From contig NZ_JAUFPR010000002.1 of assembly GCF_030409325.1 (NCBI RefSeq), forward strand, positions 248,001 to 312,000: 64,000 bases of DNA. The letters run 5' to 3'. Source of the stretch: Mucilaginibacter aquaedulcis (GTDB taxonomy: Bacteria; Bacteroidota; Bacteroidia; Sphingobacteriales; Sphingobacteriaceae). Under the pieces are notes generated by a model. The model ran no database searches and had not been told where the DNA came from. It was given only the letters and a program-made list of their open reading frames with translations. The translations under genes and the position numbers were made by a program. Of the stretch, positions 1 to 8,020 are shown piece after piece; position 1 is the first letter of the stretch; each line of letters begins with the position of its first letter.

Positions 1-607
1 GTTCGTCAGGAAAAAGATCCGACCAGTTCATACCGATTGCCAAGGCTAATTTTGGAGCGAAAAATTCTTTAGCTTTCAGGTTGGCGGTGACAATGTTACG
101 TTGCTGATCGAATATAATGGCGCCGATGGGTGTATTTTCTAAAAAAGCAGTCAGATTTTTATAAGTAACGTTCGGGCTGGCAGGTTTTGGGTAAATTTCG
201 GTTTCCGCAATGCGGGAAAAGCTTTTACGCTGCCGGCTCCGCAAAATGGCATTATCCAAAACAACTGTTATATCTTTCCCTAATTCATATGAAACAAAGG
301 TTACATGCTTGCTGATATTATAAGCAAACTGTACCGACTGCTTTACTTTCTGAAAGTGGTCAGGAAAGATCAGCAGAATCACCGAGATCATCGAATTTTG
401 AAGGGTAGCACGCTGTACCTGGCGCACCGGTTCTAAGGTATAGGGCCCGATCAAAAAGATGTCGCCATCAGCTAACAGGTTTTCGTGTACGTCCGAACTC
501 AGCTGTAAAATTTCCCGGAACTCCACACCCTCGCGGACAGATAACTTGTCCTTTATGCTGTTCATCAGTTCGCCGAACCCGATATATAAAATTTTGGCTC
601 CCGGCAT
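1..607 (-). CDS. PAS-domain protein, probable sensor histidine kinase (partial, N-terminal part)
   Basis: An uninterrupted reading frame of 202 codons starts with ATG at 605-607 on the minus strand and runs off the left edge of the window. The first ~130 residues (starting MPGAKILYIG) look like a compact regulatory domain. The segment from about residue 150 (NLTAFLENTPIGAIIFD, then a VTANLKAKEFF stretch) reads like the start of a PAS domain. The kinase core, if there is one, lies outside the window, so 'histidine kinase' is inferred from this architecture and from the complete PAS kinase at 3139-4584. The start lies two bases downstream of the acyl-CoA dehydrogenase stop, so the two genes are almost certainly cotranscribed. 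Base composition is G+C-rich like the rest of 1-4600. Confidence 0.6.
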   Translation of the reverse strand, partial: MPGAKILYIGFGELMNSIKDKLSVREGVEFREILQLSSDVHENLLADGDIFLIGPYTLEPVRQVQRATLQNSMISVILLIFPDHFQKVKQSVQFAYNISKHVTFVSYELGKDITVVLDNAILRSRQRKSFSRIAETEIYPKPASPNVTYKNLTAFLENTPIGAIIFDQQRNIVTANLKAKEFFAPKLALAIGMNWSDLFPDE

Positions 608-609
608 AA

Positions 610-1764
610 TTAATCAGAAAAGATGGGTTGGTCGAGCAGTATCCTGCCCATCCAGGTGTATAAAAGGTCTGTAGTAGGTGACATTACATGCGCCGCCCTG
701 GCGTCGCGCAATAACATACCCAAATGTGAATTATGCTGATAACCCTGACCGCCGGCTATGGTCATTACTTCATTGACCACATCGGTCACACAATGTGCTA
801 CTTCCGCTTTAGCGCTTAATAAATGTAACATCGCATCGGCTTCATTATGGTCACCGGCTTCTGCAGCATGGTAAACCAGGCGGCGGGTGCGTTCCACCTT
901 TGCCCATAACGTGCCTAATTTATGCTGTAGGAAACCAACGCTGGCCAGCCCGCTGCCGTTATGCGCATAACTGCGTTTGGCTAAAGTAGCCTTTGCCTCT
1001 ATTAAAGCCGCTTCCGCGATACCCAGATAGGTACCCGCCATCGACATCAGGAAATAGGGTGCTACTACATTGAAGATATACCAGAGCTGGTCGCCTTTTT
1101 CTCCTAAAATATTACGTCCGGGAATATGAATATCATTTAAATTTAAAGTGCGGGAAGAATTGCCGCGCATCCCGATACCGTCCCATAGCTGACCCCATTC
1201 CAGGCCTTCCATCTCCGCGTCCACCAGGATGCAAGAGAACTGATCGGCTTCTGCTTCCGAACTGGCACCTAAAGTAGACACAACATAAGAGTCCGCATGT
1301 GTGCCGTTGGTCACGAAGGACTTGGTACCGTTGACCAAAAATTCATCTTCGGTCACGGCGATCAGCGGTGTTTGCGGGAAATAGAAGTGTGCGCCGGTAC
1401 CTGTCTCACTTAATGCAAGCGTGGTGATATGTTTACCCTCGGCAATCGGCACCAGGTATTGTTCCTGTTGCCAACCTGTGGCTTTTGCCGCGATCACGGC
1501 TGTACCGACGCAATGCATGCCGAAACATAAACCGGCCGACGAATAGCCCTTGCCCAATTCTTCACTAATACGGGCCAGCGCTAATAAACCATGACCCAAA
1601 CCGCCGTTTGCTTTGGGTACAACCAAACCCATGAGCTGAGTGTCCTGCAAAGCCTTCATGGTGTCAGTTACCCATACACCATCACGGTCGGCAGACAAAG
1701 CTTCTTTAGCGGCTACCTCTCTGGAAATGACAGCAGCCTGTTGAATTAAAAGATCTAAACTCAT
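610..1764 (-). CDS. acyl-CoA dehydrogenase family flavoprotein, atypical catalytic site
   Basis: A 384-residue protein of normal length for the acyl-CoA dehydrogenase family, which are FAD enzymes oxidising acyl thioesters. The N-terminal helical domain contains ISEELGKGYSSAGLCFG. The middle beta domain has ALSETGTG, the usual flavin/substrate-contact segment, and a later RGNSSRTLNLNDIHIP stretch. The C-terminal helical domain ends GGQGYQHNSHLGMLLRDARA. Where classical members have the catalytic glutamate in YEGT shortly after this RDA motif, this protein reads MSPTTD. The usual base is therefore absent at that position, and the enzyme may use another base or act as a flavin monooxygenase-like or acyl-ACP enzyme. 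It is followed after two bases by a PAS protein gene and preceded 150 bp upstream by exonuclease III on the same strand. Family assignment is firm; substrate is unknown. Confidence 0.85.
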   Translation of the reverse strand: MSLDLLIQQAAVISREVAAKEALSADRDGVWVTDTMKALQDTQLMGLVVPKANGGLGHGLLALARISEELGKGYSSAGLCFGMHCVGTAVIAAKATGWQQEQYLVPIAEGKHITTLALSETGTGAHFYFPQTPLIAVTEDEFLVNGTKSFVTNGTHADSYVVSTLGASSEAEADQFSCILVDAEMEGLEWGQLWDGIGMRGNSSRTLNLNDIHIPGRNILGEKGDQLWYIFNVVAPYFLMSMAGTYLGIAEAALIEAKATLAKRSYAHNGSGLASVGFLQHKLGTLWAKVERTRRLVYHAAEAGDHNEADAMLHLLSAKAEVAHCVTDVVNEVMTIAGGQGYQHNSHLGMLLRDARAAHVMSPTTDLLYTWMGRILLDQPIFSD

Positions 1765-1913
1765 GGAGATATATTAATGGAGTGTGGGAGCAATATTCAT
1801 ACCGCTAATATATAAACGAAAGACGGCACCGGGCGGATTTGATTTAAAGCAATCGCGGGACGGTCATTTTGAGTATCAAATCAACATTAGGCAATATAAA
1901 AAGTCCGGAATGT

Positions 1914-2693
1914 TTAACGGCTTTCCGCCAGCTCTATCCAAACCGGCGCATGGTCACTGCTATGCGGCCAGCCGCGGACATCAGCATCGACGACTGCCCT
2001 CACTAAACGTTCATGCAATGGCTGATTCAACAGGAAATGATCCAGCCGCAGACCGGCATTGCGGCCATAAGCCTCCCGCAAATAATCCCAAAAGGTATAA
2101 ATGCGCTGGTCAGGATAAAGCTGGCGTATGGCATCTGTCCAGCCATCCTTTAATAATTCTTCCCACAATTGCCTGGCCTCGGGACGGAATAGCGCATTGT
2201 TGATGTATTTTTCCGGCTTATAGGTATCGAGGGCTGTGGGCATGATGTTGTAGTCGCCGATGAGGGCGACGGGCAAACCGAAGGTTAATAGTTTCTGGCT
2301 ATGCGCGATCAGCCGCATGAGCCATTTAATCTTGTAATCAAATTTCGGCCCCGGATAAGGGTTGCCGTTTGGCAGATAGAGACAACCAATGACCACACCG
2401 TTGATAAAAGCCTCAATGTAGCGGCTGTGCGTATCATCCGGGTCACCATCGAGGCCCCGCTTGGTTTCCTGTATCTCGCCATAGCGGGATAAGATCGCCA
2501 CCCCATTCCAGCTTTGCTGCCCCTGCCAGATCGCATGGTAGCCGAAATCCATCAAGATTTTTTCAGGAAACTGGTTATCGGTACATTTCAATTCCTGCAG
2601 ACACACCACATCCGGTCCAGCTTCTTCCAGCCAGCGCAGCAAATTGGTCAGCCGGCCATTGATGCCGTTAATGTTGTATGTCGCGATCTTCAC
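1914..2693 (-). CDS. xth: exodeoxyribonuclease III
   Basis: A 259-residue member of the exonuclease III/AP endonuclease family (endonuclease/exonuclease/phosphatase fold), a cytoplasmic Mg-dependent enzyme that cuts abasic sites and removes 3'-blocking groups in base excision repair. The family signatures run in order: KIATYNINGI at the N-terminus, VVCLQELKC carrying the metal-binding glutamate, GVAILSR, the LIGDYNI Asp/Asn motif near residue 146, RLDHFLL, and the C-terminal SSDHAPVWIEL with the catalytic Asp-His. Length is typical. The ATG at 2691-2693 gives the canonical MKIATYN start. It lies divergent from the small unknown gene at 2770, with a 76-bp spacer that must hold both promoters. 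Confidence 0.93.
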   Translation of the reverse strand: MKIATYNINGINGRLTNLLRWLEEAGPDVVCLQELKCTDNQFPEKILMDFGYHAIWQGQQSWNGVAILSRYGEIQETKRGLDGDPDDTHSRYIEAFINGVVIGCLYLPNGNPYPGPKFDYKIKWLMRLIAHSQKLLTFGLPVALIGDYNIMPTALDTYKPEKYINNALFRPEARQLWEELLKDGWTDAIRQLYPDQRIYTFWDYLREAYGRNAGLRLDHFLLNQPLHERLVRAVVDADVRGWPHSSDHAPVWIELAESR

Positions 2694-2769
2694 GCACTAA
2701 CAACAGCGTTTCAATTATATAGTTGCTCCGGGATGAAACTTAAAGCAGTTCTATCGCTTATACAAGCCT

Positions 2770-3063
2770 ATGGCAACTATCAATAACGTAAAACCACTCA
2801 GTGCAGAGCAGCTGTTTAACCTATTAAAAACGGAGTTCGGGGACTATATCAACGGTAAGCTGGGTTCCAACCTGTCCATCGAATATGCGCATGTATATGA
2901 TGAGATCAATATTCTTTTCCCGGAGGTGATCGAAGGTCCGGCACTGAACATTACCGTAAGCGAAAATGAGTTGTCAGTAACGTTACTTGCGACAGGCGCT
3001 GATTATAACACCGCACTATTGGAAGAACACCTGACCGGCTTCCTGGAAGAACAGGCCGGATAA
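2770..3063 (+). CDS. small protein of unknown function (97 aa)
   Basis: A 97-residue acidic soluble protein without signal peptide or membrane segment. I do not recognise the family. It begins MATINNVKPLSAEQLFNLL and looks like a mixed alpha/beta fold, with alternating hydrophobic residues in the middle (ALNITVSENELSVTLLATG). The ATG directly follows the divergent xth promoter region, and codon use and G+C content match the adjacent genes, which supports it being real. The PAS histidine kinase starts 75 bp downstream on the same strand, so the two may be cotranscribed. Function is not inferable from sequence. Confidence 0.6.
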   Translation: MATINNVKPLSAEQLFNLLKTEFGDYINGKLGSNLSIEYAHVYDEINILFPEVIEGPALNITVSENELSVTLLATGADYNTALLEEHLTGFLEEQAG

Positions 3064-3138
3064 ATAAAGCATACCGTTACCGCCAGTCTGAATCCTCTAT
3101 TCATCCAGCGTTTGCGTTTCACCACTAACAAAAACAAT

Positions 3139-4584
3139 ATGAATGAAGGAATAATGCAGGGAACGCCTGAAGATTATGAGGCGATCATCCAGAGCTTGAA
3201 AGATTACGCGGTATTTACCACGGATAAAAACGGCCTGATCACCACCTGGAGTGCAGGCGCGGTGCGCATTCTTCTGTATGAACCGCAGGACATTATCGGC
3301 CGGGGTGGTGAGATCCTGTACACGGCGGAAGACATTGCAGCCGAAGTGCCTGCTCATGAATTCCAAAATGCACTGGCAGACGGCAAAGCGGTTAACGAAC
3401 GATTTCACGTTAAGAAAGACCGCAGCCGCTTTTGGGGCAGCGGGTTAGTCTTCCCTTTATACAACAAGTCCGCCGAGCACATCGGCTTTACTAAGGTAAT
3501 GCAAAACAGTTCAGACGCCGACCAGGCGGAAGCCAACCTGCGTGAGGAAAGTGCCATGGCTGAGGCGCTGGTGGCTGCCTATCCCGAACCCATCGTAGTG
3601 CTTAATGCCGCAATGACCGTGGTTAACACTACTGCTTCGTTTATCCAATATTTCAGCATGGATAAGCAAAACATCATTGGCAAAAACTTTTATGATATCG
3701 CCGACGGCGGTCTGAATATGACCATGCTGCGCGCTTTGCTGGAGAATGTCATCAAGAGCAATAATTTTCATAGCAGCTTCGAGCTTACCTATGAGCATCC
3801 GCAAAAAGGCATACGCAGCGTGCTGGTCAAACCGCGCAGGGTCTACCAGCGTCCCAATGAACTTTTCAGTCTGGAGTTCGAGGATCGAACAGATGATAAT
3901 GCGCTGATGGAAGAAAAAGATGTTTTCATCTCGGTCGCCAGCCACGAGATACGTACCCCGATATCGGTGATCAAAGCTTATGCGCAGATCCTGGAAAGGG
4001 AACTGAAGGATGCCAAGCCCATTGTAAGGAAGGCGATCCAGAAGATCAACGAGCAGGTCACCTATTTAAGCGCGCTCATCACTTCGCTGCTGGATACTTC
4101 TAAGATCAAGACCGGCAAACTCCTGCTCGACCCGGAAGTGTTCGAACTTTGCGGGCTGGTGAAAGAGCAGGTCGAAAGCTTTGCGGTCACCCAAGTCTCG
4201 CACCGGATCACCGTTAACCACGAAACGGATTGTATCGTGTTTGCCGACAAGATCCGTGTCGCTTCAGTGATCAATAACCTGCTGTCCAACGCGGTCAAGT
4301 ATTCCCCCCAAGCCAGTGAAGTTGATATTTATATTGGCAATGAACCGGAACACCAGGTCAAAGTAAGTGTCCGCGATTTTGGGCTGGGTATCCCCGCTGA
4401 CGAACAGCATAAGATCTTCCAGCGTTTCGGCAGAACCGATTCGATCAAAAAATCGAAGATTCCGGGAACTGGCCTGGGACTGCATTTATCGGCCGAGATC
4501 ATCAGGCTCTCGGGGGGAACGACAGGGTTCACCAGTGAAGAAGGCGGAGGCTCAACATTTTACTTTACCCTGCCGCTCTATTGA
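3139..4584 (+). CDS. PAS-domain sensor histidine kinase
   Basis: A soluble hybrid of two PAS modules and a kinase core, about 480 residues. PAS 1 covers roughly residues 10-120 (AIIQSLKDYAVFTTDKNG to a GFTKVM end), and PAS 2 about 135-255. The dimerisation/phosphoacceptor box is FISVASHEIRTPISVI with the phosphorylated His. The ATPase domain shows the N box (INNLLSNAVKYSP), G1 box (RDFGLGIPADE), F box (IFQRFGR) and G2 box (GTGLGLHLSAEII). No membrane segments are seen, so it probably senses a cytoplasmic signal such as redox or a small ligand. The frame stays open upstream to a TTG at 3112, but the ATG at 3139 is preferred; a second ATG at 3154 is also possible. No response regulator lies beside it. 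Confidence 0.88.
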   Translation: MNEGIMQGTPEDYEAIIQSLKDYAVFTTDKNGLITTWSAGAVRILLYEPQDIIGRGGEILYTAEDIAAEVPAHEFQNALADGKAVNERFHVKKDRSRFWGSGLVFPLYNKSAEHIGFTKVMQNSSDADQAEANLREESAMAEALVAAYPEPIVVLNAAMTVVNTTASFIQYFSMDKQNIIGKNFYDIADGGLNMTMLRALLENVIKSNNFHSSFELTYEHPQKGIRSVLVKPRRVYQRPNELFSLEFEDRTDDNALMEEKDVFISVASHEIRTPISVIKAYAQILERELKDAKPIVRKAIQKINEQVTYLSALITSLLDTSKIKTGKLLLDPEVFELCGLVKEQVESFAVTQVSHRITVNHETDCIVFADKIRVASVINNLLSNAVKYSPQASEVDIYIGNEPEHQVKVSVRDFGLGIPADEQHKIFQRFGRTDSIKKSKIPGTGLGLHLSAEIIRLSGGTTGFTSEEGGGSTFYFTLPLY

Positions 4585-4909
4585 TTTTTTCTAATGCACA
4601 CACCATCCCATTTTCAACGCTTAGGCACCAAAAGCGCAAGGCGGGTGAAATGTCAAGGCCGAAGCACCGCTGAAAAACAAATCAAAATGCTTCGCTTGTG
4701 TAGCCTTTACTTTTCACACGCCGGTCGGTAACTTTGCCGTATGCGGTGAAATGGGATTATAATTTTGAGTGGGAGGAAAGGCAGGTGTGTTATGAGGAAC
4801 GAATTCACTCCTGCCAGCGGCAGCGAGGCTGACGGCGCAATGAAACCCGGCGCGATAGCGCGAGGTGTAATGAAGCCGCCTGCCGTAGCTGCATGGTTCG
4901 AAAGATATG
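4585..4909. other. intergenic region with several inverted repeats
   Basis: 325 bp without a convincing gene, between the G+C-rich kinase gene and the A+T-richer mobilization module. It holds a 7-bp inverted repeat CGAAGCA/TGCTTCG (4660-4666 and 4688-4694), a small hairpin CTGCC-AGC-GGCAG at 4811-4823 and CGCG-ATAG-CGCG at 4851-4862 within a G+C-rich block at about 4810-4890. It marks the visible composition change and could be a recombination junction or part of a transfer origin. Neither is proven. Confidence 0.4.
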
Positions 4910-5434
4910 CTATTTGTTTTCTGTTTTAGTATAAGCGGTATCCATAGCGGATAAAGTTCTCTTTTTCGCGATCTGCTTTAAATAAACCCATGCCCGTTTA
5001 TAATGGGCTGATTGTTCGCTTTGCTTATGCTGGCCGTAGGCATCAATGGCCTTGCCGCCTAAAGAATATAAATAAGTTATAACCACCAAAAATATCACCC
5101 AAGGAATAAGCCTGCCAAATACGATTTTATAGTACTGGGCTTGATTGATTTCGGGGAACAATAAAATGCGTAATTGTTTAGTGGCAGATGTTGGCACCTT
5201 ACTCAATTTTTCATATATCTGTTTAAGCAAGGTCAATTCGTCATTCTGTTTGATGTTCTGCTTGATTTCCCTTACTTCAGTAAGTATAGTATTTATCGCA
5301 ATTGAATAGTCAGGGACCGGATTGTCGGTGATTTTTGCTACCTGCTTTTCAATCTCTGTATTCTTTTTTACGAGGCTATCAACAATCTCGTCGTTGCTAT
5401 CCATTCTTTGGTTTAGTTCATCTATTTCTTTCAT
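4910..5434 (-). CDS. coiled-coil membrane protein of mobilization operon
   Basis: A 174-residue protein whose ATG overlaps the relaxase stop codon (ATGA arrangement), so it is translationally coupled to the relaxase gene. The first ~80 residues are rich in charged heptads (MKEIDELNQRMDSNDEIVDS and onward) and predict a coiled coil. A single membrane helix follows near residues 108-126 (LIPWVIFLVVITYLYSLGG), then a basic cytoplasmic or periplasmic tail. It is not a known named family to me. The position suggests an accessory role in relaxosome or DNA transfer, perhaps anchoring it at the membrane. A TraG/MobC-type coupling protein would often be expected near here in related elements but is not present. 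Confidence 0.75.
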   Translation of the reverse strand: MKEIDELNQRMDSNDEIVDSLVKKNTEIEKQVAKITDNPVPDYSIAINTILTEVREIKQNIKQNDELTLLKQIYEKLSKVPTSATKQLRILLFPEINQAQYYKIVFGRLIPWVIFLVVITYLYSLGGKAIDAYGQHKQSEQSAHYKRAWVYLKQIAKKRTLSAMDTAYTKTENK

Positions 5435-6417
5435 CTTGATATTCCTCTGCTTTGTTGTTGTTCATTTTTCTTTCGACGCTTTCTTTCCGGGCTATCATCA
5501 TCGTCGGCAATATTGCCAAGCAAGCCACTTAATAAATCTGCTCCTGCTGATAGCGATTGCCTCAAATAATTGGTTTCCGACTCCGGCTTTATATAGATAG
5601 TTTGTTCGGTCTTTTCCTGACTTTCTATTTCCTGCTTTGCATTTTCCATTACTTCCCTTAGCTGATCTGCCAAGCTCTTTTCCGGTTTTATTTGCTGTTG
5701 TTCTATGGCCTGGCTAAGCTTTGCATAACTTAAACTGCGGTCAATCTCTGATCCTTTGAATTTGTATTGGCCTTTACTGAAACTGATGCCCTGTACTTCC
5801 GTAGTGCCGCTTTTGAATTTCAAATGGGTAGCAATACCCTGCTTGGCCAACACCTGCTTCAGCTCATTGATATTTTTTACTTTTTTGCTGGCTGCTTTTA
5901 TCGCATCAAATAATTCGTACTTGATCTTATCCTCGCCTTTTAGCTGTTGGCGATTAACGCGCTCTTTACCCGGTGACAGGTAAAGAGCGTGTTTAAGTGT
6001 CAATTCTTTAGCTACCTGTACATTCCTTTGTTTTTGAAAATTATCGGATATGGTTTTGCCATTGTTGCTAACCCGGTTGTAAACGATGTGGATATGCGGA
6101 TGATCTTTATCCCGGTGCTTAACAATTAGGTACTGCGTGTCCTGTATCTTCATTTTTTGCAGGTATTCTTTGGCCAGATTTACCATTAGGTCATCGGTTA
6201 ACTTAGCGGCATCATTTACGCTCCAGCTTAAAGCGATATGGCCAACTGCCTTTCCCAAATTGGGATTGTACTTCCGTTGCAAATTAAAATCATTGATGAT
6301 CTGGTTAACTTGCTGCATTCTTACGCCAGCTGCATCCAGTATCACCGCGTCATTTTTTTGAATCACGTAGCGAATGCATCCGCCAAAGCTTCTACCCGTT
6401 ATCACTTTCCCTATCAT
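5431..6417 (-). CDS. relaxase/mobilization nuclease (MobA/VirD2-type)
   Basis: A 328-residue relaxase that would nick the transfer origin and stay covalently bound to the 5' end of the transferred strand. The N-terminal domain (~1-150) has the Bacteroidota pattern MIGKVITGRSFGGCIRYV, then HIALSWS (candidate first His region) and the histidine motif HPHIHIVYNRV near residue 113, which is the metal-binding HUH-like triad of this family. The C-terminus is hydrophilic (KSLADQLREVMENAKQEI, then ERKRRKKNEQQQ) and probably binds partners. It overlaps the upstream MobC-like gene by 26 bp and the downstream membrane protein by 4 bp, a tight operon. The active-site tyrosine was not pinned down. Confidence 0.9.
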   Translation of the reverse strand: MIGKVITGRSFGGCIRYVIQKNDAVILDAAGVRMQQVNQIINDFNLQRKYNPNLGKAVGHIALSWSVNDAAKLTDDLMVNLAKEYLQKMKIQDTQYLIVKHRDKDHPHIHIVYNRVSNNGKTISDNFQKQRNVQVAKELTLKHALYLSPGKERVNRQQLKGEDKIKYELFDAIKAASKKVKNINELKQVLAKQGIATHLKFKSGTTEVQGISFSKGQYKFKGSEIDRSLSYAKLSQAIEQQQIKPEKSLADQLREVMENAKQEIESQEKTEQTIYIKPESETNYLRQSLSAGADLLSGLLGNIADDDDSPERKRRKKNEQQQSRGISR

Positions 6418-6796
6418 TGTTATTGAGGCGTTTTAAAGTAATATCTATTTCGTTTAAAATTTTACTGCAATCCCTTGCCACCGTTAAAAGTCCAAGTTGA
6501 TGCGCAAGCTTTGTTAATTGATTCAGGTTATTGGCTAACTCGGCAAGCATCCAAAGGATGCGCCGCTCATCGTCTGTCAATCTTGGGACTACCTTTGCGC
6601 TTTTAGCTGCCGCCCTTATCCAACTGCTTGATCGCATCCCGGCGGCTTTGGCTTTACTGTCGATATAAAAGCGCTCGGTCGCAGTCATCCTAATGCGGAT
6701 AATCAACTCCCGTTTAACCCTTTTCTTTGGTGCACCCCCTTTGTTTTTTGGCTGGGTTACCTGCTGTTTATTGGTTGTCTTTGCTGTTGCTTCCAT
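6392..6796 (-). CDS. MobC-like relaxosome accessory protein (ribbon-helix-helix type)
   Basis: A 134-residue basic protein with a low-complexity lysine/glutamine N-terminus (KTTNKQQVTQPKNKGG). A segment typical of plasmid mobilization RHH proteins follows: RELIIRIRMTATERFYIDSKAKAAG, then SSWIRAA. The C-terminal half (LAELANNLNQLTKLAHQLG) matches the MobC pattern in which repeated N-N-L-N-Q-L residues form a helix. Such proteins bind the transfer origin and help open DNA for the relaxase. The gene starts just after a 185-bp spacer rich in inverted repeats, the best candidate for that target, and its end overlaps the relaxase start. Confidence 0.85.
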   Translation of the reverse strand: MEATAKTTNKQQVTQPKNKGGAPKKRVKRELIIRIRMTATERFYIDSKAKAAGMRSSSWIRAAAKSAKVVPRLTDDERRILWMLAELANNLNQLTKLAHQLGLLTVARDCSKILNEIDITLKRLNNNDRESDNG

Positions 6797-6981
6797 CGGT
6801 TAACTCATTACTCTTTCTTCCATTTTCCCTTTTGCAACCATCGGGCGCAAAAGGCAAGTTTGCCCGGTGCCGTCAGGCATCCGGGATGTTTTTGTGGCAA
6901 CAAAAACACAAACTTGCTCCTTACAAGCGGATAAAAAACCGCTATCCCCGCAAGTGGGAATAGGCGGTATATCTGCATATC
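6797..6981. other. candidate origin of transfer (oriT)
   Basis: The spacer upstream of the MobC-like and relaxase genes contains nested inverted repeats: GCAAGTTTG/CAAACTTGC (6854-6862 and 6909-6917) enclosing GTTTTTGT/ACAAAAAC with a 4-nt loop (6888-6907), plus GGCAA-GT-TTGCC (6853-6864) and AGCGG/CCGCT (about 6926-6942). Transfer origins in mobilizable Bacteroidota elements usually lie just upstream of the mob genes and carry such repeats next to the nick. The nick itself cannot be assigned from sequence alone. Confidence 0.45.
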
Positions 6982-7305
6982 TCAAACTGCTTTAAAGCCG
7001 CTGGCTTTTAAGCCATCCGGCCAATAAATCAAGCTGCCTTTTGCAGGGTGAAAAGACGGCTGGTAACGGATGTAACCATACTCGTCCAGTTCCCTGATGC
7101 ACTTGTGATAAGTCGCAATTGAAGCGATCTTTGAAAATGTCATTACTGTTTTTCGGGTGACGGAAAAGGGGCTAACAAAGCCATTTCGCTGCCAAAAAAT
7201 AAATAAAGCCGTGAACAAGCTTACATGGGTGGCCAGCACCCGCTTGTCCGTTCCCATGCGCCTAACGAGGTCGCTGTAACCATTTAATTCTTTTGAGATA
7301 ATCAT
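6982..7305 (-). CDS. winged-helix-like small protein of the mobile element
   Basis: A 107-residue protein starting MIISKELNGYSDLVRRMG. The middle (FSVTRKTVMTFSKIASIATY) and the end (KCIRELDEYGYIRYQPSF) have the look of a winged helix, with a recognition helix and a wing followed by GSLIYW. Proteins of this sort are common in Bacteroidota mobile elements, but I cannot give a named family. Its ATG overlaps the stop of the upstream HTH gene (ATGA), so it is translationally coupled to it. A DNA-binding role in regulation or replication/excision of the element is inferred from fold and context only. Confidence 0.7.
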   Translation of the reverse strand: MIISKELNGYSDLVRRMGTDKRVLATHVSLFTALFIFWQRNGFVSPFSVTRKTVMTFSKIASIATYHKCIRELDEYGYIRYQPSFHPAKGSLIYWPDGLKASGFKAV

Positions 7306-7562
7306 TGTCCGTTCTCCTCCAAAATCTTGTTAATATCTTCTAACTTGTAGTACATGATGCTGCCCATTTTGGTGAAGCGCAACGTCCCGTTAATGCGCAG
7401 ATTTTGTAATGTGCCTGGTGATATATTTAGCATCTTCCTAACCTCGCTACTCTTTAGCCATTTTTTAGGTTGGCTTTGTCCCGGCTGAACAATCTGTTTG
7501 ATCTCTTTTAATAAATCTTCCAACCGCCTTAAATCCTCTCTTGTGACCAATTCCACATTCAT
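7302..7562 (-). CDS. helix-turn-helix protein, excisionase-like
   Basis: An 86-residue protein. After a short coiled N-terminus (LRRLEDLLKEIKQIV) comes WLKSSEVRKMLNISPGTLQNL, a MerR/excisionase-type helix-turn-helix (HTH_17 type), followed by a wing-like GSIMYYKLEDINKIL. Proteins of this size and pattern act as recombination directionality factors or small regulators in Bacteroidota integrative elements. It sits 14 bp downstream of a second, paralogous HTH gene and overlaps the next gene. Having two in tandem is common for such elements, one often being the excisionase. Which is which cannot be decided here. Confidence 0.82.
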   Translation of the reverse strand: MNVELVTREDLRRLEDLLKEIKQIVQPGQSQPKKWLKSSEVRKMLNISPGTLQNLRINGTLRFTKMGSIMYYKLEDINKILEENGQ

Positions 7563-7576
7563 CTGTCATCCTCCTT

Positions 7577-7846
7577 TTAATCTTTAATAGTTTGTTGCAT
7601 GGCATTGAGTACCTCACTTTTTTTGAAGTACACCCGTTTATGCAGGCGCATATAGGGTAAGCCTTTTTTCATCCAGTCGGTAAGCGTTACCAGTGACACG
7701 CCGAGTTCGGCGGCAAGCTCCTGCTTGGATAAAAGTTTTTCTGAATCTTGCGGCTGGCTGCCGCCTGTTTTAAAGTGTTGTTGTAGTTCTGCCCTCACTG
7801 CCTCGCGTATGCATTGGCTTAGGGCATTTGTGCTGAATATTTCCAT
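7577..7846 (-). CDS. helix-turn-helix protein, excisionase-like
   Basis: An 89-residue protein whose C-terminal half carries LLSKQELAAELGVSLVTLTDW, a MerR-like helix-turn-helix of the excisionase type, then a wing (LHKRVYFKKSEVLNAM). The N-terminus (ALSQCIREAVRAELQQHF) is a helix likely used for dimerisation. It is the first gene of a four- to six-gene minus-strand run ending with the relaxase, so it may set expression of the mobilization functions. It is similar in layout to the downstream HTH protein at 7302-7562, suggesting an old duplication. Confidence 0.82.
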   Translation of the reverse strand: MEIFSTNALSQCIREAVRAELQQHFKTGGSQPQDSEKLLSKQELAAELGVSLVTLTDWMKKGLPYMRLHKRVYFKKSEVLNAMQQTIKD

Positions 7847-8020
7847 AGCCTTTGATTTTGAATCAAAGGAATAGTGAAAACGCGCTTTTTCGTTACCACG
7901 CAGATTCGCGTGGTTAAATTGGAGTGGTTTGAGTTAAGTTGAAATAGTGTACAATTAACTCATTACCAATAAAATGATAGATAGTATTAAACGGAGGGGT
8001 AAAGCAAAAAACGTGTTATA

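Noticed and set aside
1784..2203. 139-residue plus-strand frame opposite exonuclease III
   Set aside because: Antisense shadow of the well-supported xth gene; no domain or sensible start context.
4893..4900. GGTTCGAA resembling the T arm of tmRNA, considered as the left att copy
   Set aside because: Only 8 bases match and the orientation is opposite to that needed for a direct repeat of the tmRNA 3' end.
6800..6985. 61-residue minus-strand frame in the spacer upstream of the MobC-like gene
   Set aside because: It spans the nested inverted repeats of the candidate oriT, and its codons are dictated by those repeats. No recognisable protein family.
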